From: Paenibacillus ferrarius
Lineage (GTDB): Bacteria > Bacillota > Bacilli > Paenibacillales > NBRC-103111
Reading direction: 5' to 3'
DNA length: 64,000 nt
Assembly: GCF_002027705.1 (NCBI RefSeq)
Contig: NZ_MBTG01000072.1
Location: forward strand, 211,799-275,798
Positions 36,225 through 45,971 of the stretch are shown here, in pieces. The position numbers and the translations under genes were made by a program. Positions within the stretch are counted from its first letter, which is position 1. The number at the start of each line of letters is the position of its first letter. The notes under the pieces are model-generated. The model ran no database searches, had not been told where the DNA came from, and saw only the letters and a list, made by a program, of their open reading frames with translations.

Positions 36225-38435
36225 TTAACGTACCCGACTTTCGGTCAAATGGAACTGATTGACAAGCTGCAGCAGCGATTCGGTAATCGCCCCAACATCC
36301 CCCGTCGTTTGGCGCACGTGAAGCATGTCCTGCAGAAGCTCTTGGACCGTGCTCTCCACCTCAGCAGAGATGTGGCGATTCTCCTTGCTCACGCCTGCGA
36401 CCTTTTCCATCAGTGCCACTACTTCCTCTACGACCTGCGTCTTCATTGTATCGTGAGCGTTGGCGCTGCTAAGAATTTCTGAAGCCGCCGCAACAATTTG
36501 CGTCCCTTCCAGCACAACCTGCGTGCCTTCTTCCATCGAGATGAAGGCTTCATTGGCATGGCGTTCAATTTGTTCAATCGTCTCATTGATCTCTGTCGTC
36601 GACTTTTTCGTAAGATCAGCCAACTTGCGAATCTCCCCAGCCACAACGGCAAAGCCTTTGCCGTGTTCCCCCACTCTGGCTGCTTCGATCGAAGCATTCA
36701 GCGAAAGCAGATTCGTCTGCGCGGAGATTTCCTCGATCACCTGAAGCAGCTTCGGAATTTCCTGCGTCGTTTGCAAAAACGTTTGAATCGCCCGATTCGT
36801 TTCTGCCACTTTGGCTGAAATATGATTCATTTTATCCCCGATACGCCCCACTTCGTCTTGCGCCACAGCAATTTGCCCTGAAGCCTTTTCTTCCAGTTCA
36901 CGCAGAGTGCCGCTCATATTTTGAGTAACATCCTTAGCGATATCAATATCCTTCAGCTGACCACGCAAGGAGCGGATCATATTATGAATTTGAGTGCTCA
37001 TGCGCCCTGTCGATTGCTCCGTCGAACCTGTCGATTCATTCATACGTTCTTGACTTACCTGAACTTCGGCTGCCGCTTGTTTGACTTGCAGCATAATGCC
37101 TTCGAGCGAATCAATCATATTATTGATCCATTTGGCTAATTCCTGCGTTTCATCGCCGGCGAACTCCTGTACCTTGAGTCGCTGCGTCAGGTCGCCGCTG
37201 CCTTCAGCGTTTAGTCGAATAAATTTATTAATCTGCGAGAGCTGCTTGACAATCGGCTTGCTCCCCTTTTGTCTGAACAGATTTGCCCCGATAATGCCAT
37301 ATAATAAACTGCCTCCAGCCAGACAAGCCGCCCCAATTACATTTGAAACATGACCGTTTAACAGCCAGAAGCCTGCTGCTGAAAGAAGGATAAAACCGAG
37401 TATAAAGCGAAGCTGCAAGCTGAACAGTTTCCAATCAATACTGCGAATCCGATACACTTCCTCCAGATCTCCCTCGCACATCATCCCCCATACATCCGGG
37501 CAATGCGGCAGCTGGAAGGTAACTCCCTTGCCAATGACAGAAATATGTCGATAATCGGAATAACCAGGGAACTCCACGAATAGATTATTTCCCTTAGCAA
37601 TCGTTCCTGCAACCCCCGGGTGAAGTTGTCCAGTAGCCGGATCCGTGAAGATAAGCTCGAGCTCCGTATGCTGTTTCACAGCGACTATGCCGTAATCCGT
37701 TCGTACGCCATCCTTGAGATTGTCACCATGTGTAAATGTAAGATCTTCAAACCGGCTGCGGGACAATGCTGTGCCAGGGGCAATCTGCTTATTCAAAACA
37801 GGTTTAGCCATGAACAAATAATTATCGCCAGAATCCGGATACACATGTCCCGACTCCCGCTGGATCAAATCCCCAAGCACATCATTAGGTACACGCCCGC
37901 AAAGAGCTCCCTTCCAAATCCCGTTCTCCATGATGGGAACGATGAAAGTCAGCGTCATAGCATCATGAAAGGGGGAGGTGCTGGGACCAATTTGCAAGGT
38001 CAAAGGGTCGGAGTAGGGTCCGAACAAGCATTTATCACCTTTGCGTGCTTCCTCTAGTCCTTTATAAAGCAAACTTTCCGTGTCATATTCCCTCCCTTTA
38101 TGCGTAGGGTATGTCGAATGGATTACCGTCGCTGTTTCATTTAAAATAAAAATCTCTGATAAGTCTGCACCGTTTTTTTGAGCTGCGAATAGCAATCTTC
38201 CTATATGCTCCTCATCTCGTGACAGCTTATCTGACGAAACCGGCAGAGATTCCGTTAATTGTTCCAACAAACGATCCAAATTAGCCCAATAAGACGTTAC
38301 CCAGCTTCTTAAAATTTCTGTTCGCGTGTGAGCAATGCCCTCAAATATATGAGCTACATCCTCCTTGATACCGCGATTCAGACGATATGACCACCACAAT
38401 GGCAGTCCTTTGCGAATTCCAAGCCAATCAAACAT
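36225..38435 (-). CDS. Methyl-accepting chemotaxis protein with N-terminal sensor and two central membrane helices
   Basis: 736 residues. Unlike a usual receptor, there is no N-terminal membrane helix: about 335 residues come first, including a cache-like segment (FGPYSDPLTLQIGPS, LTFIVPIMENGIWKGALCG). Two adjacent hydrophobic segments follow (about 338-358 and 363-383), then a HAMP-like region and the signalling coil with tip QTNLLSLNASIEAARVGEHG and GFAVVAGEIRKLA. This topology would put both sensor and signalling parts in the cytoplasm. The start at 38435 is fixed by GGAGGGG seven bases before the ATG. The ligand is unknown. Confidence 0.88.
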   Translation of the reverse strand: MFDWLGIRKGLPLWWSYRLNRGIKEDVAHIFEGIAHTRTEILRSWVTSYWANLDRLLEQLTESLPVSSDKLSRDEEHIGRLLFAAQKNGADLSEIFILNETATVIHSTYPTHKGREYDTESLLYKGLEEARKGDKCLFGPYSDPLTLQIGPSTSPFHDAMTLTFIVPIMENGIWKGALCGRVPNDVLGDLIQRESGHVYPDSGDNYLFMAKPVLNKQIAPGTALSRSRFEDLTFTHGDNLKDGVRTDYGIVAVKQHTELELIFTDPATGQLHPGVAGTIAKGNNLFVEFPGYSDYRHISVIGKGVTFQLPHCPDVWGMMCEGDLEEVYRIRSIDWKLFSLQLRFILGFILLSAAGFWLLNGHVSNVIGAACLAGGSLLYGIIGANLFRQKGSKPIVKQLSQINKFIRLNAEGSGDLTQRLKVQEFAGDETQELAKWINNMIDSLEGIMLQVKQAAAEVQVSQERMNESTGSTEQSTGRMSTQIHNMIRSLRGQLKDIDIAKDVTQNMSGTLRELEEKASGQIAVAQDEVGRIGDKMNHISAKVAETNRAIQTFLQTTQEIPKLLQVIEEISAQTNLLSLNASIEAARVGEHGKGFAVVAGEIRKLADLTKKSTTEINETIEQIERHANEAFISMEEGTQVVLEGTQIVAAASEILSSANAHDTMKTQVVEEVVALMEKVAGVSKENRHISAEVESTVQELLQDMLHVRQTTGDVGAITESLLQLVNQFHLTESRVR

Positions 38436-38606
38436 CCCATATCCCCTCCGATAGTCACATTTCAAGTGACTTTATTTAACATTTCTTATTCGACATTCTA
38501 TAGCTGATTTCGACGTAAAGCAAGACAAAAAGTGATGTTTCGCAAAATAATTATCCAAGGCGAAAATCACGGCATTTCGTGTCATTTTATTTATGTGTTA
38601 GATATA

Positions 38607-38635
38607 TTGACATAATTTTCTGAAAAATCTACAAT
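38607..38635 (+). promoter_or_regulatory. SigmaA-type promoter of the ATP-grasp operon
   Basis: TTGACA (38607-38612), 17-base spacer, TACAAT (38630-38635). Transcription would start near 38642, giving a leader of about 143 bases. The rest of the 38436-38784 gap contains no gene. Confidence 0.75.
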
Positions 38636-38713
38636 GGAAGAAATAACTGTTTCTTTATCCTATATTCGAGTTACATTACCTTACATCAAAATGAATTCAG
38701 ATCAGAAAGGAGG

Positions 38714-38776
38714 CCTGGTTTCTGCTTCGGGCCCGCACCAACAGATAGCTTCCGAATGCATAGTTAAGAAACCAGG
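38714..38776 (+). promoter_or_regulatory. Leader hairpin overlapping the ribosome site
   Basis: CCTGGTTTCT (38714-38723) pairs perfectly with AGAAACCAGG (38767-38776). The right arm contains most of the AGGAAG ribosome site of the gene starting at 38785, so folding would hide it. Confidence 0.55.
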
Positions 38777-38784
38777 AAGCTGCG

Positions 38785-40242
38785 ATGTCTAAACCTGAGA
38801 ATCTGGTCACTACCCCTTATGATCCGCGCCCATTTTTTGATGAAATGTTTATGAATGCTTATTCGGTAAGATCACATTATCAAACGGTTTTCCGACAATT
38901 CATGTCCATGAAGGCGGGGAGTTTAAACAAGCGCCAATCGGCCACCATGAAGCGCATGATGGAAGAAGGAATTACCTTCACCTTGTATAGCCCCGACCAA
39001 GCTGAACCTTTGGAACGCACGATTCCTTTCGATCCGATCCCACGCATTATTCCTCGAGACGAATGGCTGAAGCTGGAAAAAGGGCTGCAACAACGCGTTA
39101 AGGCGCTGAATCTGTTTCTCAAAGATATTTATCATGATCAGAACATCCTGAAAGATGGCATAATTCCAAGGAAAATGGTCTTGTCCAATTGCTATTTCCG
39201 CCCTGAGATGATGCGGCTGTCTATACCGAACGATGTGTACGTTACTGTTTCAGGCATCGATTTAATCCGTGACGAGCACGGTGAATATTTTGTACTCGAA
39301 GATAACCTGCGTTCACCATCAGGCTTCTCCTATTTATACAAAAGCCGTTCGATCATGACTCACTTGTTCCCCGAGCTTGTTTTCAGTCACTCGATTCAAG
39401 ACATTGAACACAGCTTAAACGTCTTTCTATCTGCCCTGCGCAGACTGAGCCCTTCCGGCAAATCCGATCCGGTTATTGGTCTGCTTACACCCGGTTGTTA
39501 CAATTCAGCCTACTTCGAACATACGTTCCTAGCACAGCAAATGGGCATTCAGCTTGTAGAAGGACACGATCTCGTTGTCATCGACCACAAGGTATATATT
39601 CGCGGCATCAAAGGACTTCGCCAAATTGATGTTTTGTATCGCAGAATTGATGATGATTTCCTGGATCCTCTTGCTTTTGACCCAAGTTCCATGCTGGGTG
39701 TCGCCGGTATTATGAACGCTTATCGCGCTGGCAACATCAATATTGTCAATGCCCCTGGAACTGGCGTAGCTGACGATAAAGCCATTTATGCCTACGTGCC
39801 AGATATGATTCGTTACTATTTAAATGAACAACCAATTCTGAAGAACGTACCTACTTACATTTTATCCAGACCGGAGGAACGAGAGCATGTGCTGAAGCAT
39901 CTAGACGAAATGGTCGTCAAAGAGACCTCGCTCTCTGGCGGGTATGGGATGCTTATCGGGCCGTCAGCCACTGAACATGAAATTGCTGATTTTAGACTTA
40001 AAATCCTCGCTGATCCTGATCGGTATATCGCTCAGCCCACCATCCAATTATCTCGAGCCCCGGTAATGATGGACGGTCAAATGGCAGCTAGACATATTGA
40101 TCTTCGAGCCTTCGTCATTGCCGGAGACAACATTCAAGTCATACCTGGCGGGCTCACGCGTGTCGCACTGAAAGAAGGTTCACTCGTCGTCAACTCCTCG
40201 CAAGGTGGAGGCTGCAAGGATACTTGGGTCACTCATTCCTAA
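38785..40242 (+). CDS. Circularly permuted type 2 ATP-grasp protein (DUF404/DUF407)
   Basis: 485 residues, the family's normal length. Typical blocks: FDEMF at the N-terminus, DRTIPFDPIPRII-like region (ERTIPFDPIPRII), KALNLFLKDIYHDQNIL, YFVLEDNLRSPSGFSY, TPGCYNSAYFEHTFLAQQMG, LVEGHDLVV and KETSLSGGYGMLIGP, which is the nucleotide-binding loop. The family is predicted to form amide bonds, possibly making a small peptide-like product. It is the first gene of a conserved trio with the alpha-E and transglutaminase-like proteins. Confidence 0.92.
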   Translation: MSKPENLVTTPYDPRPFFDEMFMNAYSVRSHYQTVFRQFMSMKAGSLNKRQSATMKRMMEEGITFTLYSPDQAEPLERTIPFDPIPRIIPRDEWLKLEKGLQQRVKALNLFLKDIYHDQNILKDGIIPRKMVLSNCYFRPEMMRLSIPNDVYVTVSGIDLIRDEHGEYFVLEDNLRSPSGFSYLYKSRSIMTHLFPELVFSHSIQDIEHSLNVFLSALRRLSPSGKSDPVIGLLTPGCYNSAYFEHTFLAQQMGIQLVEGHDLVVIDHKVYIRGIKGLRQIDVLYRRIDDDFLDPLAFDPSSMLGVAGIMNAYRAGNINIVNAPGTGVADDKAIYAYVPDMIRYYLNEQPILKNVPTYILSRPEEREHVLKHLDEMVVKETSLSGGYGMLIGPSATEHEIADFRLKILADPDRYIAQPTIQLSRAPVMMDGQMAARHIDLRAFVIAGDNIQVIPGGLTRVALKEGSLVVNSSQGGGCKDTWVTHS

Positions 40243-40266
40243 AGAAAGATTGGAGGCCAGAGGAAT

Positions 40267-41226
40267 ATGGTCATGATGGGACGAACAGCGGAAGCTTTAT
40301 TCTGGATTGGCAGGTATGCAGAACGAACAGAGAATCATGCGAGGTTAATCGATGTCTATTATCATATCCGCGAGGAGCGGGAGAGCACGAACGGCCAATC
40401 CTGGAGCCGACTCATCGATACGATTGGTGATCGCGCCGCGTTCATCGAACAATACGGCAGCTTTACAGAGCAGCATGTCCTGCAATATATTACTTTGGAT
40501 AAAAACAATGCCAATTCTTTGCTCGCTTGTACGAATCACGCCCGTGCCAATCTCCGGAATATCCGCGAGAAAATGCCCGCAGAGCTGTGGGATATAATGA
40601 ACGGCTTGTATTTGTGGCTCAAAGAAAAAGAAGTGCGTGACATCACGGCCGATTCGCCCCATCTTTTCTATCGTTTTATCCGTGATACACTGTCGATGTT
40701 CCAAGGGGCTACCACCTCGGTCATGCCCCGCCAAAATGAATGGTATTTCGTTGAAGCAGGCCGCTATCTGGAAAGAGCAGAGAATCTGCTTCGCTTGCTT
40801 CAATCCTTATGCCAGGATTATGCGAGAGAAGAGCTTTCGTCTTACCCGCTTATGCTTTCCGTTTTGAAATCGGTCAGCGGGTATGAATCCTATCGCAGGG
40901 AGTATGCCGATACCGTTACCCTCAGCAGCATCATTAAGTTTCTTATGCTCAACGATACCTTTCCACGTTCCATCAGCTTCTCCTTTCAAGCATTAGAGCG
41001 CTCCTTAAAGGGCATCCAATTAGATGACCCGGATCTCGGCAATGCCGTTCACAAATTAGCTAAGCTGGCAGGGAAAGTCCAAGCAAATCTCGCTTGTATG
41101 GATGAGGACGATATTTTATCCGGTAAATTGGAAATGACGCTGCAAGCACTCCGTGATTCCTGCAACCTCATGGGCATTCGGATGTCGAAAGTCTTTTTTC
41201 CCTCCCGGGAGGAGGTCATTGCATGA
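40267..41226 (+). CDS. Alpha-E domain protein (DUF403)
   Basis: 319 residues, all-helical. The start MMGRTAEALFWIGRYAERTENHARL and the later W-Y-F-V-E-A-GRYLERAENLLRLL are the two halves of the alpha-E signature. The family almost always accompanies the ATP-grasp protein and a transglutaminase-like protein; its own chemistry is unknown. The stop overlaps the next start by 4 nt (ATGA), so the genes are coupled. Confidence 0.92.
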   Translation: MVMMGRTAEALFWIGRYAERTENHARLIDVYYHIREERESTNGQSWSRLIDTIGDRAAFIEQYGSFTEQHVLQYITLDKNNANSLLACTNHARANLRNIREKMPAELWDIMNGLYLWLKEKEVRDITADSPHLFYRFIRDTLSMFQGATTSVMPRQNEWYFVEAGRYLERAENLLRLLQSLCQDYAREELSSYPLMLSVLKSVSGYESYRREYADTVTLSSIIKFLMLNDTFPRSISFSFQALERSLKGIQLDDPDLGNAVHKLAKLAGKVQANLACMDEDDILSGKLEMTLQALRDSCNLMGIRMSKVFFPSREEVIA

Positions 41227-42086
41227 AGAAGCTGGAGATTACGCATATCACACGCTATTCCTATACCGAAACGGCGCAGGACAGTGTCAATGAAGTACGG
41301 TTAACCCCGCTGACTGACAATCGTCAAGCCTGCTATCACCATAGCATTACCACCGAACCGGTTTCTGCTTTCTTCACCTACTCGGATTACTTCCATAATC
41401 GCGTGCATGCTTTTACAATCAATCCTATTCATCGTGAGCTGACGATCAAAATGATGTCTACGGTTGTCACGCACGACAACGACAATATCCCTTCGGACGT
41501 CGCTTCTCCTTATGAGGAGAAGACGATGCGGTTTAGCGATACTTTCCAAAATGAATACGCCGAATACCTGCTGCCTACAAGCTTTACGGGATTGACGCCT
41601 GAAATCAAAGCCTACTCGGATGCTATCCCCGATCAAGATATCAGCCTCTATAAGCTGATGCGTAATATCTACACAACGATCAACCGGGATTTCACCTACG
41701 ATCCTTCGGCAACATCCGTTCAGACCACCGTAAGTGAAATGCTGCAATTCAAACGTGGCGTTTGCCAAGACTACTCTCATTTCATGATTGCGATTTGCCG
41801 TGACAAAGGTATTCCTACCCGGTATGTGAGCGGCTATCACTTCGTAGGAGACCTGCAGGGGGGGAGCGCCGATTTCACGCAAGCCTCCCACGCTTGGGTG
41901 GAGTGCTTAATCCCAGGCTCTGGTTGGTTTGGCTTTGATCCTACCAATAACTGTGAAGTAAACTGGCGTTACATCAAATTGGGGCATGGCCGCGACTACA
42001 ATGATATCGTTCCCGTCAAAGGCGTTTACCGCGGAGCTGGTCAACAGGATTTGGAAGTTATTGTGGACGTTAAACTGATTGGATAA
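41223..42086 (+). CDS. Transglutaminase-like family protein
   Basis: 287 residues, cytoplasmic. An N-terminal beta domain (ITHITRYSYTETAQDSVNEV) precedes the papain-like core. The catalytic triad is visible: Cys181 in FKRGVCQDYSHFM, His223 in ASHAWVECLIP, Asp239 in WFGFDPTNN. The family acts as a peptidase or amidotransferase. Third gene of the ATP-grasp operon, coupled by a 4-nt overlap, with GGAGGAGG before the start. Confidence 0.92.
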   Translation: MKKLEITHITRYSYTETAQDSVNEVRLTPLTDNRQACYHHSITTEPVSAFFTYSDYFHNRVHAFTINPIHRELTIKMMSTVVTHDNDNIPSDVASPYEEKTMRFSDTFQNEYAEYLLPTSFTGLTPEIKAYSDAIPDQDISLYKLMRNIYTTINRDFTYDPSATSVQTTVSEMLQFKRGVCQDYSHFMIAICRDKGIPTRYVSGYHFVGDLQGGSADFTQASHAWVECLIPGSGWFGFDPTNNCEVNWRYIKLGHGRDYNDIVPVKGVYRGAGQQDLEVIVDVKLIG

Positions 42087-42109
42087 TCTTTGATATGAAC
42101 AGCAAACCA

Positions 42110-42161
42110 AAAAGGTTATCTCGAAAATGTCTCGTTTGAGCATTTTGTGAGATAACCTTTT
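42110..42161. terminator. Bidirectional terminator
   Basis: AAAAGGTTATCTC (42110-42122) pairs perfectly with GAGATAACCTTTT (42149-42161); an inner CGAAAATG/CATTTTG pairing extends it. It ends the ATP-grasp operon and the SLH gene from the other side. Confidence 0.9.
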
Positions 42162-42176
42162 ATTAATTCATAGATA

Positions 42177-45100
42177 TTATTTAATGAAATCAGACTTTTG
42201 GAGCAGCTTTTGTACAATCACAGCAACTTCAGCTCTCGTAATAAGAGCTTTCGGTGCTAACGCTTTGTCGCTTCTGCCCGTTACGATTCCTGCTTGCAAG
42301 CAATCAGCAATACTGTTTTGCGCCCAATTCGCTGCCTTATCGGCATCGAGATAAGGACGAAGTGCAGCATCTGCCGCTTGGGCAGGCAGCTTAGCTTTCA
42401 ATTCAGTCATTTTCATTGCTTTTGCGATGATGACCATAGCTTGTTCCCGGGTAATTTTGTCATTCGGATGGAACTCGCCAGTATCAAAACCACTGATCAA
42501 TTGAATCCCATAAGCCGTATTTATCGCGCTGCTGTACCAATCTGAAGCTTTTACGTCGGTAAAAGGAGCCGCTCCTTTTTCCAACTTAAGCCCCATGCCT
42601 CGAACAACAATAGCCGTAAACTCAGCACGGGTAATTTCTCGGTCAGGACTGAATTGACTTCCCCCAGTTCCTCCTATGACCATCCTTGATCCCATGTTGT
42701 TAACCGCATCTTTGGCCCAGTGATTTTCCATATCTGCGAATGCAATTGGATGCCAGATGACGGAATACGTACTGTTCGTCATGCTATTCACTTTCGCAAA
42801 GTACTTGCCGTCCATCTGAACAACCTTGGTTGGTACATGACGTACCGTTCCATCTGGATCAACAACAATTGCTGTAGTAATCTTATTCGGATCCACACCT
42901 TCTGGAATAGCAATCGTGCGTTCCACGAAAGCATTGAACTTCGACATCTCGATCGATTCATTTCCATATATGCCTCTAACTGTAAAGTTAATGGATGGTG
43001 CAACAAGCGTAAAGGTTCCTTTTTCCGCTGCATTCTCAACAACTTTAGCCGCTTCAGCAGTCAGGGTCGCAATTTCGATCTGAACCTTAATGTCTCCCAA
43101 AGATAAGGCCTTTCCAAACTGCTTAGATATCGCATCAATATTAATTTGCTCGGCAGGCAGCGTATAGGTTGCACCATCTGTTTTGATCGCCAGAACAGCC
43201 TGCTTGTTTTGCATATTTTTAATCAGCTGACCATTCATTTCACCAATAACAACATTGGATTGACCCACTATCGGAATGGTAATTAGGGCATGCTGACCTT
43301 CCTCAGCAAGCTTGCTTCCCACTTTGTTCTGGTCTAGCGATACGGTTGTTACGGTTTGCTCATCTCGCTTGGCAGCCGTTGCTGTTCCCAAATTTTCCAC
43401 CTTGCCATTAACCAACACCTCTATACCTGTTGCCGCTGGCACTGATGTCGAAGTGCCATTGCTGCCACTGCTGCTACTGCCACTGCTGCCACTACCGCCG
43501 CTATTATTTTCTGTTAGTGCGCTAGGAATGACTTCGCTAGATGCGGCTGAAGACATGCTGCTGCCAACACGATTGATTGCCTTCACTGTAAATGTGTAAG
43601 CCTTCTGATTCGTCAAACCTGTAATCGTTATTGGACTTGCTGCTCCAGTCACCTTGATCCCATCAGGCAAACTGGTTACTTCATATGCAGTAATCTCACT
43701 GCCGCCATTGTCTGTCGGAGCCGCAAAAGTTATAGTTGCTTGCCCGTTGCCTGCGACAGCAGTCACACTGGTCGGCGCCCCTGCAACTTTGGCAGGAGTT
43801 GCGCTTACTTGATTAGAAGCAGCACTCAAACCTCCTACATTGCCTGCCTTCACAACAAAGAAGTAATTCGTGCCGTTTGTCAGGTTCTCCGCGATATAAG
43901 CGGCAGTAGTCACAGTTGAAAAAGAAGAACTGTTATATTGCCCATCAGCTGTCGCCATATAAACATTGTAATAAGTCGCTTCTGTTACAGAACTCCAATT
44001 TAATGCAACTTGACGATCTCCTCCGATAACGACAAGATCTTTCGGATTGGCCGGAACACCTGGCAAGTTAACGACTTGCGTCACCGTAAACGCAACATTC
44101 GCCATATGGTCAGCTGATACAGTGACCGTAGTTGTATAGGTGCCTGCCGCCAAACCGTCCTTGGCTTTGATCGTGAAATTTGTAGTTGGCGTGCCTGTTG
44201 TCAACGTTGTCAAAGCTGGTTCTGTCACTACGAAATCCTCACCAGTTAATGAGACTGCTAAGTGCATCAGGTCTCCTGTGCCAGCGCGCGTAATCGTAAT
44301 CGATTTGGTCTCCTGTGACCCAGGAACATATCCGCTTATCAATGCCGCAGCGGATTTAGCTGAAATCGGGTCAATCGTATAGGTTAGCGCGTTCACAGTT
44401 ACCTTTACGACTGAGCTTGTTGCCGTTGCCGTCTGATTGCCCGTCGCATTGCTGTCCGTGTTCGTCACTTTAGCATAGTAGTAGGTAATGCCAGGCGTTG
44501 CTGTTGGGACTGTGAATATTGCGTTGCTTTCACCGTTAAGAAGCAAACCGCCACTCGTGCTGTTGGTTGTATTGCTGTACCATTGATAACTCAATGCTGG
44601 GCTTCCACTTGCTGCTACTGCTAGCGTCGCAACACTGCCTTCATTCACTGTTTGGTCTATCGGCTGCGTTGTTATGCTTGGTAACGCCGCATTCGTCAGC
44701 GCATTCACTGTTACCTTTGCTGCTGAACTCGTTGCCGTTGCTGTTTTGTTGCCTGTCGCACTGTTATCCGTGTTCGTGACCACAGCATAATAGTACGTTG
44801 TGCCAACGGTTGCTGTTGGAACTGTTAATGCTGCGTTGGTCTCACCGTTAAGAAGTAAACCGCCACTCGTGCTGTTGGTTGTATTGCTGTACCATTGATA
44901 ACTCAATGCTGGGCTTCCACTTGCTGCTACTGTTAGCGTCGCAACACTGCCTTCATTCACTGTTTGGTCTATCGGCTGCGTTGTTATGCTTGGTACCGCC
45001 GCATGCGTCAGCGCATTCACCGTTACCTTCGCTGCTGAACTTGTTACCGTTGCTGTTTGATTTCCAGTTGCATTGGAATCCGTGTTCGTCACGACCGCAT

Positions 45101-45971
45101 AATAGTACGTTGTGCCAGTCGCTGCTGTTGGGACTGTCATTGTTGCGTTCGTTTTTCCATTAAGCAATACACCACCACTCGTACTGTTAGTGCTATTGCT
45201 ATACCATTGATAGCTCAACGATGCACTACCCGTTGCTGCTACGTTTAGCGTCGTAACGCTGCCTTCATTCACTGTTTGATCTGTCGGTTGCGTAGTTATG
45301 CTTGGCGCTGCTGCATTAGTCAGCGCTTGATCAATCACAATATTGTTGATGCCATGCCAACTCAGGCCCTCTGAGTACAGAAACACTTTATCCACGTTGT
45401 CAAAAGTCGAATCCAGTACAACATTTTTAGAACGATAGTTATCCACCAAATCATCTGCAAGAAAGGAAGTACTGGCAACTTCCACTCCATCACGATAGCC
45501 TTTTACATCGATCAAAATCGGGTTAATTTCTCCGAAATTTGAGTAATAGAAACCATTGATCTGGAATTTGCCACCATCCGAAGACTTTATGGCCATCCCT
45601 TTCCAACCAGTATCATTAAATAACGGATCATAGGTAGTGAGCGCATTAAAAAGATCATGCAAACTTGAATCTCCATGCACTAATTTATTGCTCATTTGAG
45701 TTCCAGAAGTATCACTAATATTATAAAATTCTAAATTAATGTTCGGAACATCCTCCGAAGAGCCTTCACCATCCTTCGCAACCCCATTGTTCCATGCACT
45801 GCTTTCCAAAGAAGAAAATGTCACAGTATAAGGATTAGGAGTAAACGCATAAGCAGCACCCCCTCCTTGTATGTTGAAGAAACCAGAAAAGGTCACCAAA
45901 CTACTAAGGACCACTATCAAAACCTTTTCACGAAATTTTAACCTTCCTATAATATAAACCATTCCTTCCAT
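42177..45971 (-). CDS. SLH-domain surface protein with three tandem Ig-like repeats and FN3 domains
   Basis: 1264 residues. Signal peptide (about 1-42), an N-terminal domain (43-215) resembling a DUF4465/PEP-CTERM-like beta-sandwich (contains YSNFGEINPILIDVKGY and FLYSEGLSWHGINNIVID), three Ig-like repeats of exactly 104 residues (216-319, 320-423, 424-527; SITTQP-DQTVNEGSV-TL ... LSYQWYSN), a beta domain (528-635), two FN3 domains (about 637-815), a Gly/Ser linker (about 818-845), a module also found in the 1.8-kb SLH protein, and three SLH domains from about 1082. No catalytic domain was recognised, so it is probably an adhesin or structural surface protein. The start codon is uncertain: no good ribosome site lies before the first ATG. 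Confidence 0.8.
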   Translation of the reverse strand: MEGMVYIIGRLKFREKVLIVVLSSLVTFSGFFNIQGGGAAYAFTPNPYTVTFSSLESSAWNNGVAKDGEGSSEDVPNINLEFYNISDTSGTQMSNKLVHGDSSLHDLFNALTTYDPLFNDTGWKGMAIKSSDGGKFQINGFYYSNFGEINPILIDVKGYRDGVEVASTSFLADDLVDNYRSKNVVLDSTFDNVDKVFLYSEGLSWHGINNIVIDQALTNAAAPSITTQPTDQTVNEGSVTTLNVAATGSASLSYQWYSNSTNSTSGGVLLNGKTNATMTVPTAATGTTYYYAVVTNTDSNATGNQTATVTSSAAKVTVNALTHAAVPSITTQPIDQTVNEGSVATLTVAASGSPALSYQWYSNTTNSTSGGLLLNGETNAALTVPTATVGTTYYYAVVTNTDNSATGNKTATATSSAAKVTVNALTNAALPSITTQPIDQTVNEGSVATLAVAASGSPALSYQWYSNTTNSTSGGLLLNGESNAIFTVPTATPGITYYYAKVTNTDSNATGNQTATATSSVVKVTVNALTYTIDPISAKSAAALISGYVPGSQETKSITITRAGTGDLMHLAVSLTGEDFVVTEPALTTLTTGTPTTNFTIKAKDGLAAGTYTTTVTVSADHMANVAFTVTQVVNLPGVPANPKDLVVIGGDRQVALNWSSVTEATYYNVYMATADGQYNSSSFSTVTTAAYIAENLTNGTNYFFVVKAGNVGGLSAASNQVSATPAKVAGAPTSVTAVAGNGQATITFAAPTDNGGSEITAYEVTSLPDGIKVTGAASPITITGLTNQKAYTFTVKAINRVGSSMSSAASSEVIPSALTENNSGGSGSSGSSSSGSNGTSTSVPAATGIEVLVNGKVENLGTATAAKRDEQTVTTVSLDQNKVGSKLAEEGQHALITIPIVGQSNVVIGEMNGQLIKNMQNKQAVLAIKTDGATYTLPAEQINIDAISKQFGKALSLGDIKVQIEIATLTAEAAKVVENAAEKGTFTLVAPSINFTVRGIYGNESIEMSKFNAFVERTIAIPEGVDPNKITTAIVVDPDGTVRHVPTKVVQMDGKYFAKVNSMTNSTYSVIWHPIAFADMENHWAKDAVNNMGSRMVIGGTGGSQFSPDREITRAEFTAIVVRGMGLKLEKGAAPFTDVKASDWYSSAINTAYGIQLISGFDTGEFHPNDKITREQAMVIIAKAMKMTELKAKLPAQAADAALRPYLDADKAANWAQNSIADCLQAGIVTGRSDKALAPKALITRAEVAVIVQKLLQKSDFIK
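44391..45326 (-). repeat. Three in-frame 312-bp tandem repeats (Ig-like domains)
   Basis: Units 45015-45326, 44703-45014 and 44391-44702. The last two share long identical DNA stretches (for example around 44560-44700 and 44872-45012); the first is more diverged. Because the unit is a multiple of 3, loss or gain of a unit keeps the frame. Confidence 0.85.

Noticed and set aside
44567..45248. Plus-strand open frames with identical Cys/Leu-rich sequences
   Set aside because: They are antisense shadows of the tandem Ig-like repeats of the SLH protein, which has the signal peptide and domain structure.
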